Source: VBAS01 sp035318985 (GTDB taxonomy: Bacteria; Bacteroidota; Bacteroidia; Chitinophagales; Chitinophagaceae). From it: DNA of 9,649 nucleotides. A program made the position numbers and the translations under genes. The DNA is taken from contig DATHDP010000118.1 of NCBI GenBank assembly GCA_035318985.1, positions 1 through 9,649 of the forward strand, in the 5' to 3' direction. How positions within the stretch are numbered: the stretch's first letter is position 1; each line of letters begins with the position of its first letter. The notes under the pieces were generated by a model. The model was not told the DNA's origin. It did no database searches and was given only the letters and a program-made list of their open reading frames with translations. Below, piece after piece: positions 1-6,329 of this stretch.

Positions 1-305
1 CTAAAGCTGAGATTACGTGATTTTAGATAATCCCGGTTATAACTGTCTGCCGCATCAATATGCCCAATTGCGAAATCTCCTTTGAAGGATATCCATCTAT
101 TCAATGATTGGCGGATACTAATTCCAGTAGTAGCTTTTGAATGGGAAAATGTGAAACTGTTTGGATTCAAATCTCCCTGGTAATTCATTTTTCCGAATAT
201 AAAGCCGATATAAGTTCCTTTCCCCTCGTCTTGAGAAAAGGAATTAATGCTGAAGAACGAAGAGCATAATATGATTAGCAGCAGGCTTTTAGCACTGTTT
301 TTCAT
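1..305 (-). CDS. Outer-membrane beta-barrel protein, PorG/DUF6089-like (3' part beyond window)
   Basis: An open frame of 101 codons starts with ATG at 305 and runs off the left edge. Residues 1-24 form a typical Sec signal peptide: KNSAK, a hydrophobic core LLLIILCSSFF, then SINSFSQ, with likely cleavage after Gln24 as is common in Bacteroidota. The mature start reads DEGKGTYIGFIFGKMNYQGD, followed by LNPNSFTFSHSK and later RQSLNRWISFKGDFAIGHID and RNLSF. Alternating short beta-strands, a G-x-MNYxGDL segment near the N-terminus and a late RNLSF resemble the DUF6089 group, which includes the type IX secretion protein PorG; this family placement is from memory, so 'outer-membrane barrel' is firm and 'PorG-like' tentative. 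It lies 89 bases downstream of the epimerase on the same strand, but a promoter-like element in the gap suggests its own transcript. Confidence 0.72.
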   Translation of the reverse strand, partial: MKNSAKSLLLIILCSSFFSINSFSQDEGKGTYIGFIFGKMNYQGDLNPNSFTFSHSKATTGISIRQSLNRWISFKGDFAIGHIDAADSYNRDYLKSRNLSF

Positions 306-343
306 GAAAAGGATTTGGATTAGAAGGCAAAAAAACTATTTGT

Positions 344-351
344 CAAATATA
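344..351 (-). promoter_or_regulatory. Bacteroidota -7 promoter element for the outer-membrane barrel gene
   Basis: The minus strand reads TATATTTG, an exact match to the TAnnTTTG -7 consensus of the Bacteroidota primary sigma factor, 38 bases before the ATG at 305. A convincing TTTG at -33 is missing (only a T-run at about the right distance). The element overlaps a perfect 6+1+6 palindrome TATTTGTCAAATA (337-349), which could be an operator or a by-product of the A+T-rich sequence. Confidence 0.55.
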
Positions 352-394
352 TAACGCTCTGACAGACTTAAAATTATTTTAGAGATTGAATTTA

Positions 395-1408
395 TCAAGT
401 AATAAAAGTAACGCCGAGGCCGGGTTTGTCAGAGTAAATGATCTTCCCATTATCATAATTAATTCCAGTTGCAACATCTTCGGATAAAAGTAATGGGCCA
501 TCCATATCAACATGATCAAGTAAAGGAAGTAAATGAGCAATAGCTGCAGTGCCAATTGTAGTTTCATTCATACAGCCAATCATCACTTTCATATCGAGTT
601 CTCTCGCTTTTTTAATCATTCTTCTTGCGGGTGTGATGCCACTACATTTTGTCAATTTAATATTTATACCATGAAAAAATCCATGACATTTCTCCACTTC
701 ATTTTCCAATGCACAACTTTCATCCGCAAATAATGGCAAGGGAGATTCCTTATAAAGAATTTTCATTCCTTCCCAATTATCTCTTGCCAACGGTTGTTCT
801 ACTAACTCCACTCCTAACTCTTTCAACAAAGGAATTTTTTGCAATGCCTGTTCAGTGGTCCATCCTGCATTTGCATCGACACGAAGAATTGAGTCTGTAT
901 TTTGTCTTAATGCCTTTACCATTTCAATATCATCCTCCGTTCCCACTTTCACTTTATAGATCGGCCAGGGCTTTTCTTTCATCTTTTCTACCATCTTATC
1001 GATCGTATCAATGCCAATTGTATAATCTGTTATCGGGTTGTTGGAAATATCTAAATTCCAAAGTTTGTAAAGCGGTTTGCCTTTCAGTTTACCATAGAGG
1101 TCCCATGCAGCTATATCCAAAGCACAAACAAGAAAAGGATTGTTAGGGATAAGATGATGCAGGTAATGCCAATAACGTTCAGGTTCTGTAAAAGCAAACT
1201 TTTCAATAAAAGTTTTTTTGCTTTCAAGCTGTTCGATCATTTGTTCAACTGTGATATCATAATACTTTATCGAGGGAGCTTCACCATAACCTTTTATTCC
1301 GAAATGTTCCAGTTCAATTATTAATGTGGGTTGATGAGTTTTGGTACCACGTGAAATTGTGAACGGGTAACGAAACGGTAGATTGAATTTGTAGTAATTC
1401 ACTTTCAT
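395..1408 (-). CDS. Dipeptide epimerase, enolase superfamily (L-Ala-D/L-Glu epimerase type)
   Basis: This 337-residue protein has the full enolase-superfamily layout: an N-terminal capping domain (about 1-120) and a (beta/alpha)7-beta barrel. Expected catalytic residues are visible: the K-x-K pair Lys152/Lys154 in YKVKVG, metal ligands Asp178 (RVDANAGW), Glu204 (ELVEQPL) and Asp229 (FADES), and the opposing base Lys251 in NIKLTKCSG. The late DMDGP (Asp301, Asp303) matches the D-x-D signature that binds the substrate alpha-ammonium group in the dipeptide epimerases YkfB and YcjG. Family knowledge makes it a cytoplasmic enzyme that racemises the second residue of L-Ala-D-Glu-like dipeptides from murein recycling; other dipeptide specificities exist, so the exact substrate is open. 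Length is normal for the family. It follows malQ by 31 bases, probably in one transcript. The start at 1408 fits the conserved N-terminal strand; no ribosome site is visible. Confidence 0.88.
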   Translation of the reverse strand: MKVNYYKFNLPFRYPFTISRGTKTHQPTLIIELEHFGIKGYGEAPSIKYYDITVEQMIEQLESKKTFIEKFAFTEPERYWHYLHHLIPNNPFLVCALDIAAWDLYGKLKGKPLYKLWNLDISNNPITDYTIGIDTIDKMVEKMKEKPWPIYKVKVGTEDDIEMVKALRQNTDSILRVDANAGWTTEQALQKIPLLKELGVELVEQPLARDNWEGMKILYKESPLPLFADESCALENEVEKCHGFFHGINIKLTKCSGITPARRMIKKARELDMKVMIGCMNETTIGTAAIAHLLPLLDHVDMDGPLLLSEDVATGINYDNGKIIYSDKPGLGVTFIT

Positions 1409-1412
1409 GCAT

Positions 1413-1420
1413 CAAATATA
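1413..1420 (-). promoter_or_regulatory. Possible internal -7 element just before the epimerase start
   Basis: The minus strand reads TATATTTG, an exact TAnnTTTG match, in the short malQ-epimerase gap. It ends only four bases before the ATG, so a transcript from it would start at or next to the start codon and be nearly leaderless. No -33 element was identified and the 8-mer is easily met by chance in A+T-rich DNA. Confidence 0.25.
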
Positions 1421-1439
1421 AGATGGGAAATTCTATACA

Positions 1440-4130
1440 TTACCTTCCGCTTCCTTGAATATAATCGGCGAGCTCTTCATTAAATTCATTTTCATTAATC
1501 AGATCCTCCAGCAGCAAATGCATCCTGTATTTCCATTCGTTATTCGGATCAGCAGGAACATTTATCCTCTCTTCATGTGAATTTTCTCTCCGCAATTTTT
1601 CACTCATGCTCAGGATATCCTGCAGTTGAAAAATACTCCACATTGCCGGTGAATATAAATGCTGAATAATGATCGCACGATTCACCCAGGGTTCACAATT
1701 AACAGGAGGATTACCATAATGACCGAGTATATGATGATAGAATGCTGTTATTTTTGCCATGTCTTCTTCCCACCAGCTTCGAATAGTACTCATATCATGT
1801 GTTGATGGAGTAATTACGGATAAATATGGCGCTTCTTCAGGAAGAAAAAATTCTGATCCATATTTCTTCGGCATTCGTTGAATTTCCAAACTAAGAATAC
1901 CGAGCTGTTCCATCACGTCAGGCACACAATGCGGTACCATTCCAAGATCTTCGCCGCAAATAAGCATGTTGGTGGCACGTTTCAAATAAGGAAGCTTGTG
2001 CATTGCTTCCTTCATCCAAAAATCATCCTGGCGTTTGAAAAAATAATTTTCATAAAGATCATATAACTTTTTCTTCTGTCCATCATCAAGATAACGGAAA
2101 GAAATCGTCCTGTCCATGGCGATCCTGAAATGAAATTGTTTTCCTTCTGTACCCGGCTCTTCAAAAAGAATAACATTTGAAAGCAGATCGAATAAACTTA
2201 TTTTCAATTTTTCATTATCCTCATCTTCTTCAAGTGAAGCAATGTATGCTTCCACTTTTCTTTGTGTATCATATTCCGGTTTCAGATCATACAAACCATA
2301 ATCTTTTCTTATAAGAAAGTCTCCTTTTATCTTCTCTGAAGAATTGTCGAATATTTCATCAAGCACCGTATCGTTAATAAAAGGTTTGCAAAAACGATCA
2401 TGATCAAACCACATTCCTCTTTCTCCGAATTCATTTACATGTACAGTTATTGCTGGCACAAAATGTCCCATGATACCTTCCACTGCAGCAATTGGAATAC
2501 TCCATATCCTGAAAAACCCAAGTATATGATCAATACGGAATGCATCAAAGTAATTGCTCATTTGCTCAAATCGCTTGCGCCACCAATCAAAATGATCTTC
2601 CTGCATTTTTTTCCAATTGTAAGTTGGAAAACCCCAATTCTGTCCTTTCACAGCAAAATCATCAGGGGGCGCCCCTGCCTGGAATTCCAGGTTGTATAGC
2701 TCAGGATCAACCCATGCATCACAACCATAACGATAAACGCCAATGGGAATATCGCCTTTAAATACAATCCCTTTTTTATGACAGTAATCAACAGCTTCTT
2801 TTAATTGTTTATGCAAATGAAACTGCACGAAATAGTGAAATGAAATATCACGAGTGGCAGAAGAATTTTTTGTGGAAAGTTTTTCAACAGCCTTTTTATT
2901 GTAAACAGAAAAATTTTCCCAATTACTGAAATCAGAAGTTTGATACTTATCACGCAAATAACAAAACGCCGCATAAGGCATCAGCCAGTACTTATTTGCA
3001 TGATAGAACTCTTTATATTCATCATCATCAAAAAACTCACTTGATGTATTGCTAAAAATATCATTCAGCACTTCCAGTTTTGTTTTTACCACTTCTACAT
3101 AATCCACATAAGAAAGCTTATTCAACTCTTGTTGCTTTTCAGACAATGCTTTGATCTTTGCTGCATTTGATTTACCAGCAACTTTTTCAAGATTGATATA
3201 GATCGGATGCAATGCAAATGCAGATATTGCTGCATAAGGATATGAATCGGACCAGGTATGATTAGCGATGGTATCATTTACCGGTAATATCTGTATAAGA
3301 CGTAAGCCGGTTTTTTTTGCCCAATCAGCCAGTGGTTTCAGGTCAGTGAATTCTCCGACCCCAAAACTTTTTTTACTGCGTAAGCTAAAAACAGGGATCG
3401 CAACTCCGGCACCTTTCCATGTATTATTTGGTAAATGAATAAACCCATCATGAAGAACAACCAGTTTCTTTTTTTCAGGTTCTGCAAATACGATCCTGTT
3501 ATCACCCTCTTCAAAATGGGTAAAGAGTTTTTCTTTTTTATTATAAACGCCGTATTTATATGCTAGTGGAAAAGTTTCATCTGAAAGATCCAGCTTACAG
3601 GTCCACCAATTCCCATCTTTTTTTAAAAGAATTGGTTTTATCATTTGCCACTCACCCATTTCTTTTCCACTACCACCAATGCAAACACATTCATTGCTTT
3701 TAAGCAAGGGAGCTTTTACTTTAAAAATATGAGTGAATTTATTTTTAGATCCTGCTGATGATTTTGAAGCAGGTCTTTTTAATAATATATCGGCAAATGG
3801 AGTTGAATAAAAAGCATTTTCATATTCACCGGCATGGTTCCAGGTATCGATGATCTGTAGCTCTTTTATACCATGTGCAGGCACTTCAAGAAAACGGTCC
3901 TTACCGAATTCAGGAAGGATCTCACCATCCTTGTTCTGAAGTATATACTTGTAATGAAATGAGGGAGCTTCTTCTTTATTGATCTTAATGTTGGCTATCC
4001 AAAATTCATCATTCAAATAGGTCATTGGAATAGCACCTTTGATAAGGTCCGTACCCAACTCCCCGTTATCGCTAATCCACAATGATTGGCCAAAAGAAGT
4101 CTTGAAACGTAAGTAAAACTGTATTCTCAT
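1440..4130 (-). CDS. malQ: 4-alpha-glucanotransferase, DPE2-like GH77 with two N-terminal CBM20 domains
   Basis: This 896-residue cytoplasmic enzyme (no signal peptide) transfers glucan chains between maltodextrins or other alpha-1,4-glucans. Two CBM20-type starch-binding domains come first: about 1-110 (LWISDNGELGTDL, FHYKYILQNKDGE) and about 131-215 (GGSGKEMGEWQ, LAYKYGVY). The GH77 barrel runs from about 240 (GAGVAIPVFSLRSKKSFGVG) to 890. Catalytic residues are in place: nucleophile Asp534 in FRIDHILGFF, acid/base Glu727 in ICGEDLGMVP, and transition-state Asp779 in TPSTHDMSTIR. SYPYAA, DAWVDPE and GQNWGFPTY are typical GH77 substrate-site segments. Between nucleophile and acid/base lies a long insertion (about 560-710) like that of plant cytosolic DPE2, and the tandem CBM20 arrangement is the same; short bacterial MalQ (about 500-690 residues) lacks these. 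It opens a probable two-gene transcript with the epimerase and is divergent from the gene at 4295. Confidence 0.95.
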   Translation of the reverse strand: MRIQFYLRFKTSFGQSLWISDNGELGTDLIKGAIPMTYLNDEFWIANIKINKEEAPSFHYKYILQNKDGEILPEFGKDRFLEVPAHGIKELQIIDTWNHAGEYENAFYSTPFADILLKRPASKSSAGSKNKFTHIFKVKAPLLKSNECVCIGGSGKEMGEWQMIKPILLKKDGNWWTCKLDLSDETFPLAYKYGVYNKKEKLFTHFEEGDNRIVFAEPEKKKLVVLHDGFIHLPNNTWKGAGVAIPVFSLRSKKSFGVGEFTDLKPLADWAKKTGLRLIQILPVNDTIANHTWSDSYPYAAISAFALHPIYINLEKVAGKSNAAKIKALSEKQQELNKLSYVDYVEVVKTKLEVLNDIFSNTSSEFFDDDEYKEFYHANKYWLMPYAAFCYLRDKYQTSDFSNWENFSVYNKKAVEKLSTKNSSATRDISFHYFVQFHLHKQLKEAVDYCHKKGIVFKGDIPIGVYRYGCDAWVDPELYNLEFQAGAPPDDFAVKGQNWGFPTYNWKKMQEDHFDWWRKRFEQMSNYFDAFRIDHILGFFRIWSIPIAAVEGIMGHFVPAITVHVNEFGERGMWFDHDRFCKPFINDTVLDEIFDNSSEKIKGDFLIRKDYGLYDLKPEYDTQRKVEAYIASLEEDEDNEKLKISLFDLLSNVILFEEPGTEGKQFHFRIAMDRTISFRYLDDGQKKKLYDLYENYFFKRQDDFWMKEAMHKLPYLKRATNMLICGEDLGMVPHCVPDVMEQLGILSLEIQRMPKKYGSEFFLPEEAPYLSVITPSTHDMSTIRSWWEEDMAKITAFYHHILGHYGNPPVNCEPWVNRAIIIQHLYSPAMWSIFQLQDILSMSEKLRRENSHEERINVPADPNNEWKYRMHLLLEDLINENEFNEELADYIQGSGR

Positions 4131-4199
4131 AAATTAGTCAGACATGCAGACAATCAATCTTTAAGGCTTGTAATTTGAGCTTATAAAAGCGATGAAAAC

Positions 4200-4221
4200 T
4201 GTGTCCTATTGACACATTGAC
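4200..4221. promoter_or_regulatory. Dyad and short direct repeat in the divergent malQ / membrane-protein intergenic region
   Basis: The 164-base region 4131-4294 separates two divergent genes. It holds a perfect inverted repeat TGTGTC-CTATT-GACACA (4200-4216), overlapped by a direct repeat ATTGAC (4208-4213 and 4216-4221). It lies 70 bases from the malQ start and 79 from the other start, a plausible place for an operator controlling either gene. No exact TAnnTTTG element was found on either strand here, so promoters for both genes are unassigned. No T-run follows the dyad, so it is unlikely to be a terminator. Confidence 0.3.
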
Positions 4222-4294
4222 GAAAGTAATGAAAAACTTCATTTAAAAAAGCGATTTTTAGCAAGAGTATTATTATCATTTTAAGCTCACCATC

Positions 4295-4837
4295 ATGAAA
4301 AATGATCTTTCCCGCTGGCAAAGGCTATTTCTTTTTTGTCTTGGACTATTCATTGCAGGAGCTTTCGCAATGAAATGGATGGAAAATGACTTGCTTTTCA
4401 ATAACGAAAAGATCTCAATTTTTGGATTGGAATTATTTTATCCCAAAGAAAAGATCGTGGAGATATTTTCCGGCATCAGTGATAATGTGAAAACCATTCT
4501 TGGATATCATTTAAGCTTTGATTTTATTTTTATGGCTGGTTGCTACCCTGGTATCGCCTGCCTTTGTATGATGGCTTCGGCAAAAGTGGCCAGCAAAAAC
4601 TTTAAGAGGATATTATTCATCCTTGCTTTCTTGCAGATCTTCGGTTGGACCTTTGATGTTACAGAGAATTATTATTTGCTTAAATGGTTAAAGAGCCCGG
4701 TGATCGGTGAAGAGTTCACCTTTTACCATATAGTTGTTTATAGTAAATGGATAATAGCATTAACGGGAACTTTACTTGCTATTGTCATCCTTGTGGGTTC
4801 AGTGTTTAAAAGAAAAAATCTGAAATCTGCAATCTAA
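4295..4837 (+). CDS. Four-helix membrane protein of unknown function with D-x-x-E-N motif
   Basis: I do not recognise a named family. The 180-residue protein has four probable transmembrane helices: about 9-28 (LFLFCLGLFIAGAFA), 72-95 (FDFIFMAGCYPGIACLCMM), 104-122 (ILFILAFLQIFGWTF) and 152-171 (WIIALTGTLLAIVILVGSV). The loop between helices 1 and 2 is long (about 30-71) and holds charged residues; the C-terminus is basic (FKRKNLK). Directly after helix 3 comes FDVTENYYLL, with an acidic Asp121-x-x-Glu124-Asn125 group at a helix boundary, the kind of polar set often conserved in uncharacterised membrane families. The frame has one plausible start, ATG 4295, with no clear ribosome site. The last codons and the stop lie inside a seven-base tandem repeat, so the exact C-terminus may vary between strains. 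A small membrane-protein gene follows 52 bases downstream. Confidence 0.75.
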   Translation: MKNDLSRWQRLFLFCLGLFIAGAFAMKWMENDLLFNNEKISIFGLELFYPKEKIVEIFSGISDNVKTILGYHLSFDFIFMAGCYPGIACLCMMASAKVASKNFKRILFILAFLQIFGWTFDVTENYYLLKWLKSPVIGEEFTFYHIVVYSKWIIALTGTLLAIVILVGSVFKRKNLKSAI

Positions 4838-4845
4838 AATCTTAA
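4818..4845. repeat. Four-unit heptanucleotide tandem repeat (ATCTnnA)
   Basis: ATCT occurs at 4818, 4825, 4832 and 4839, exactly seven bases apart, giving units ATCTGAA, ATCTGCA, ATCTAAA and ATCTTAA. The array spans the stop codon (4835-4837) of the membrane-protein gene and supplies its final codons. The units are diverged, so this is an old array or one under loose constraint, not a fresh slippage tract. Confidence 0.7.
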
Positions 4846-4861
4846 ATTAATTCCGCTCCCT

Positions 4862-4869
4862 TATCTTTG
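4862..4869 (+). promoter_or_regulatory. Bacteroidota -7 promoter element for the 51-residue gene
   Basis: TATCTTTG is an exact TAnnTTTG match, 20 bases before the ATG at 4890, in the characteristic context TTAnnTTTGC. Initiation would be expected near 4873-4876, giving a leader of about 15 bases. A TTG at -33 is not evident; only a T/A-rich stretch (4841-4852) lies upstream. Confidence 0.6.
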
Positions 4870-4889
4870 CGCCAACAAATTTTTAACGA

Positions 4890-5045
4890 ATGGAGCAGCA
4901 AAAAAATTCTACGATGATCTGGTGGGTAATATTTCTTGCATCAACAGCCGGACTTATTTTTGCGATCTATAGCCATTGGGAATGGCTTACACTTATTTTA
5001 CCTTTCGTTGCCACATCTTTCGTAAAGGCATTAAGAATAATGTAA
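4890..5045 (+). CDS. Small membrane protein, 51 residues, two hydrophobic segments
   Basis: This short gene is supported by position more than by homology. ATG 4890 opens 51 codons ending in TAA: MEQQKNST, then a hydrophobic stretch (about 9-27, MIWWVIFLASTAGLIFAIY), a short SHWEW turn, a second hydrophobic stretch (about 33-45, LTLILPFVATSFV) and a basic end KALRIM. The topology suggests an inner-membrane hairpin. A good -7 promoter element lies 20 bases upstream and a strong terminator hairpin 46 bases downstream, so it could be an independent transcript or the second gene after the four-helix membrane protein. I do not recognise the family. A chance open frame is possible but unlikely given the promoter-gene-terminator order and the clean amphipathic pattern. 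Confidence 0.6.
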   Translation: MEQQKNSTMIWWVIFLASTAGLIFAIYSHWEWLTLILPFVATSFVKALRIM

Positions 5046-5090
5046 AGATTTTATTTTCACCTTTTACTAACGACTAACTAATTGCTTATA

Positions 5091-5118
5091 AAAAATCCCG
5101 CCAGTTGGCGGGATTTTT
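5091..5118. terminator. Bidirectional intrinsic terminator
   Basis: A perfect inverted repeat of 13 bases per arm, AAAAATCCCGCCA and TGGCGGGATTTTT, is separated by two bases (GT). The G+C-rich core is flanked by A-runs on the left and T-runs on the right, so both strands give a stem followed by a U-run. It lies between convergent genes: 46 bases after the plus-strand 51-residue gene and 9 bases after the stop of the minus-strand 66-residue gene. Confidence 0.93.
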
Positions 5119-5126
5119 AGTTTTCA

Positions 5127-5327
5127 TCAGTTAAGGTTCCACCTGCTCATGGCACTGGCAGACTTTGCTCGTCTTTGCCTGTTCCACATATCCTGCACAG
5201 TAAATAACTTCTTATCCTGATCTTTTTCAATTGTGGTTTTCGCCACTGTTTCTTTTACTTCTTTGAACAATTGATCTTTTGCTTTTTTGTCTAATTGTTC
5301 ATGTCCGGGCATAATAATGCTCTTCAT
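5127..5327 (-). CDS. Small basic protein of unknown function, 66 residues
   Basis: I recognise no named family. The protein is hydrophilic and basic: MKSIIMPGHEQLDKKAKDQL, a charged middle rich in Lys/Glu/Asp likely to be helical (about 11-38), then KLFTVQDMWNRQRRAKSAS and an end AMSRWNLN. The stretch from Phe42 (FTVQDMWNRQRR) looks like a conserved small-protein tail in related Bacteroidota, an impression from memory only. No signal peptide or membrane segment is present, so it is probably cytoplasmic; the Arg/Lys-rich tail would suit nucleic-acid or ribosome contact, which is inference. Unusually for this phylum the start has an AGGAG ribosome site (5334-5338 on the minus strand) six bases before the ATG, and a strong promoter about 130 bases upstream. 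It ends next to the bidirectional terminator, so it is a one-gene transcript, probably well expressed. Confidence 0.72.
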   Translation of the reverse strand: MKSIIMPGHEQLDKKAKDQLFKEVKETVAKTTIEKDQDKKLFTVQDMWNRQRRAKSASAMSRWNLN

Positions 5328-5458
5328 AATACTCTCCTTTTTTTTAATCTGTCGGCTAACAATCGTCTGAGCGGGGAAGTAATTAAAACCAGGGAAATTT
5401 AAATAGGACTGGTTAGGTTACGTTCTTTGTAGTTGTTTATTTCTTGCTCAGTTTTGAG
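5328..5458 (-). ncRNA. Probable structured 5' leader of the 66-residue gene
   Basis: Between the promoter element (5462-5469) and the start codon lie about 130 transcribed bases. Two nested complementary pairs are visible: outer CTGAGC (minus strand, 5451-5446) with GCTCAG (5372-5367), and inner AACCAG (5414-5409) with CTGGTT (5392-5387). A competing pair CTAAC (5419-5415) with GTTAG (5359-5355) could form instead of the inner helix. The ribosome site lies outside these helices, after an A-run. I do not recognise a named RNA family; a regulatory leader is an inference from length and pairing. Confidence 0.4.
5334..5338 (-). promoter_or_regulatory. Shine-Dalgarno site of the 66-residue gene
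   Basis: The minus strand reads AGGAG followed by six bases and ATG, after a run of A. Other starts in this window have no comparable site, so this one both supports the start choice and suggests strong or regulated translation. Confidence 0.65.
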
Positions 5459-5461
5459 ATG

Positions 5462-5493
5462 CAAATGTACGCATAAAACGCTTAGCATACAAA
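5462..5493 (-). promoter_or_regulatory. Bacteroidota promoter, TTTG-N20-TACATTTG, of the 66-residue gene
   Basis: On the minus strand TTTG (5493-5490) is followed after 20 bases by TACATTTG (5469-5462). Both boxes and the spacing match the -33/-7 promoter of the phylum. Initiation is expected near 5458. Confidence 0.75.
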
Positions 5494-5780
5494 TGAATGA
5501 AGAAGTAATTTGATAAAAAATTGTCTGCTATAGGCATTGAATTTTTTAATTTCAATTGTTTAGAAGGAATCAATTTTTTGCAAAATTTCATTGGGAAAAT
5601 GGGTTACCTCAGTTGTTTATTGATTTGCAGTAGATAGCAGATGATGTTGCATGAAGAATGTTCAACAATTAGTCTCCGAAATGCATTTATTTGCGAAATA
5701 AGTAATTACTTGAATGAAAAATTTATCTTTAAAATACAATGAAAATCGAGTATCCATTTATCGTTTATGCTGTTAAATGC
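5494..5780. other. Gene-poor A+T-rich stretch
   Basis: No convincing gene, RNA or terminator was found on either strand. The longest ATG frame noticed is about 30 codons on the plus strand near 5645, without promoter or ribosome site. A weak 6+6 inverted repeat ATTGAA/TTCAAT (5536-5556) is within chance for this composition. Confidence 0.5.
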
Positions 5781-5781
5781 A

Positions 5782-5819
5782 AGCTCAGGGCGACGAAGAC
5801 TCAGCCATTACTCAGTCTT
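5782..5819. repeat. GGGCGACGAA element, copy 1
   Basis: The core GGGCGACGAA (5788-5797) recurs in the same orientation at 7068-7077; similarity extends to the left (GCAAGCTC here, GCCAAGTC there). Here the core is framed by CTCAG at 5784, 5800 and 5811. A further 6+6 inverted repeat AAGACT/AGTCTT (5796-5801, 5814-5819) spans the stop codon of the minus-strand gene ending at 5808. Confidence 0.5.
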
Positions 5820-6200
5820 ATTTATAAACAAAGGCAAACCCGAACTCCAATCATCATCAATATAAAGTTCAAATGAATAACGGCCTGCTTTTTCAAATTT
5901 TACCTGGTTAAAATTGAAAACAAGATTAACAGCGGAGTATTGACCATTCTGTGGCTTTGCAATATTAATTTGTCCTTCTATTGGCTTTATAAACTCTTGC
6001 TTATTTCCATCAGTAAATCTTAATCGCATATCATGAGCACCGGCTTCTTTTTCAGAAAACCTTAGCCTGCAAGCAACAGAAAAGTTAGCCTGAACAAACG
6101 GGAACTGTTTTGAATTTATCCCATCAAAAGTTCCTACTACAGTTAGCTTGCCACTATTATCCTGTGCAAAATCGCAGAGTGTGAAGATTTCTATTTCCAT
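5808..6200 (-). CDS. DUF6941-like protein of unknown function
   Basis: This 130-residue protein begins MEIEIFTLCDFAQDNSGKLT and continues VVGTFDGINSKQFPF, then CRLRFSEKEAGAHDMRLRF. The sequence 'LFTLCDyA-GKLTIVGTFD-E-G-H' is the pattern I associate with DUF6941, a beta-rich family of unknown role common in Bacteroidota; naming is from memory. The C-terminal half (LVFNFNQVKFEKAGRYSFEL followed by YIDDDW) ends with edge-strand-like segments, suggesting a single beta-sandwich. The frame is open to an earlier ATG at 6263, but the conserved start of the family is MEIEIF, and the 21 extra residues look like translated A+T-rich upstream DNA, so 6200 is chosen. No signal peptide, so cytoplasmic. It is a lone minus-strand gene, divergent from the lipoprotein gene. 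A near-promoter TAGCATTTG (one base too long a spacer) lies 30-40 bases upstream. Confidence 0.75.
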   Translation of the reverse strand: MEIEIFTLCDFAQDNSGKLTVVGTFDGINSKQFPFVQANFSVACRLRFSEKEAGAHDMRLRFTDGNKQEFIKPIEGQINIAKPQNGQYSAVNLVFNFNQVKFEKAGRYSFELYIDDDWSSGLPLFINKTE

Positions 6201-6287
6201 TTTTAATTGTTTAAAAAAAGTTGCAAAAATTGCAAATGCTACCCGGCCTACTGCAAAATTCAATTATTCTTAGGCTTATCGCAATTA

Positions 6288-6295
6288 TAGTTTTG
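6288..6295 (+). promoter_or_regulatory. Bacteroidota -7 promoter element for the lipoprotein gene
   Basis: TAGTTTTG is an exact TAnnTTTG match 34 bases before the ATG at 6330. A clear TTTG at -33 is lacking. Confidence 0.5.
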
Positions 6296-6329
6296 AGTTG
6301 AAATTATCATTAATTCTAAACTCACCGAA

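Noticed and set aside
709..1146. Plus-strand open frame of 145 codons opposite the epimerase gene
   Set aside because: It is antisense to a gene with all expected catalytic motifs, and its translation shows no domain, signal or sensible composition.
4208..4240. TTGACA as a sigma70 -35 box for the gene at 4295
   Set aside because: No TATAAT-like partner lies at 16-18 bases, and the phylum uses TTTG/TAnnTTTG promoters.
6201..6263. Upstream ATG extending the DUF6941-like protein by 21 residues
   Set aside because: The family-like N-terminus begins at MEIEIF (start at 6200). The extension is translated A+T-rich intergenic DNA and leaves too little room for a promoter.
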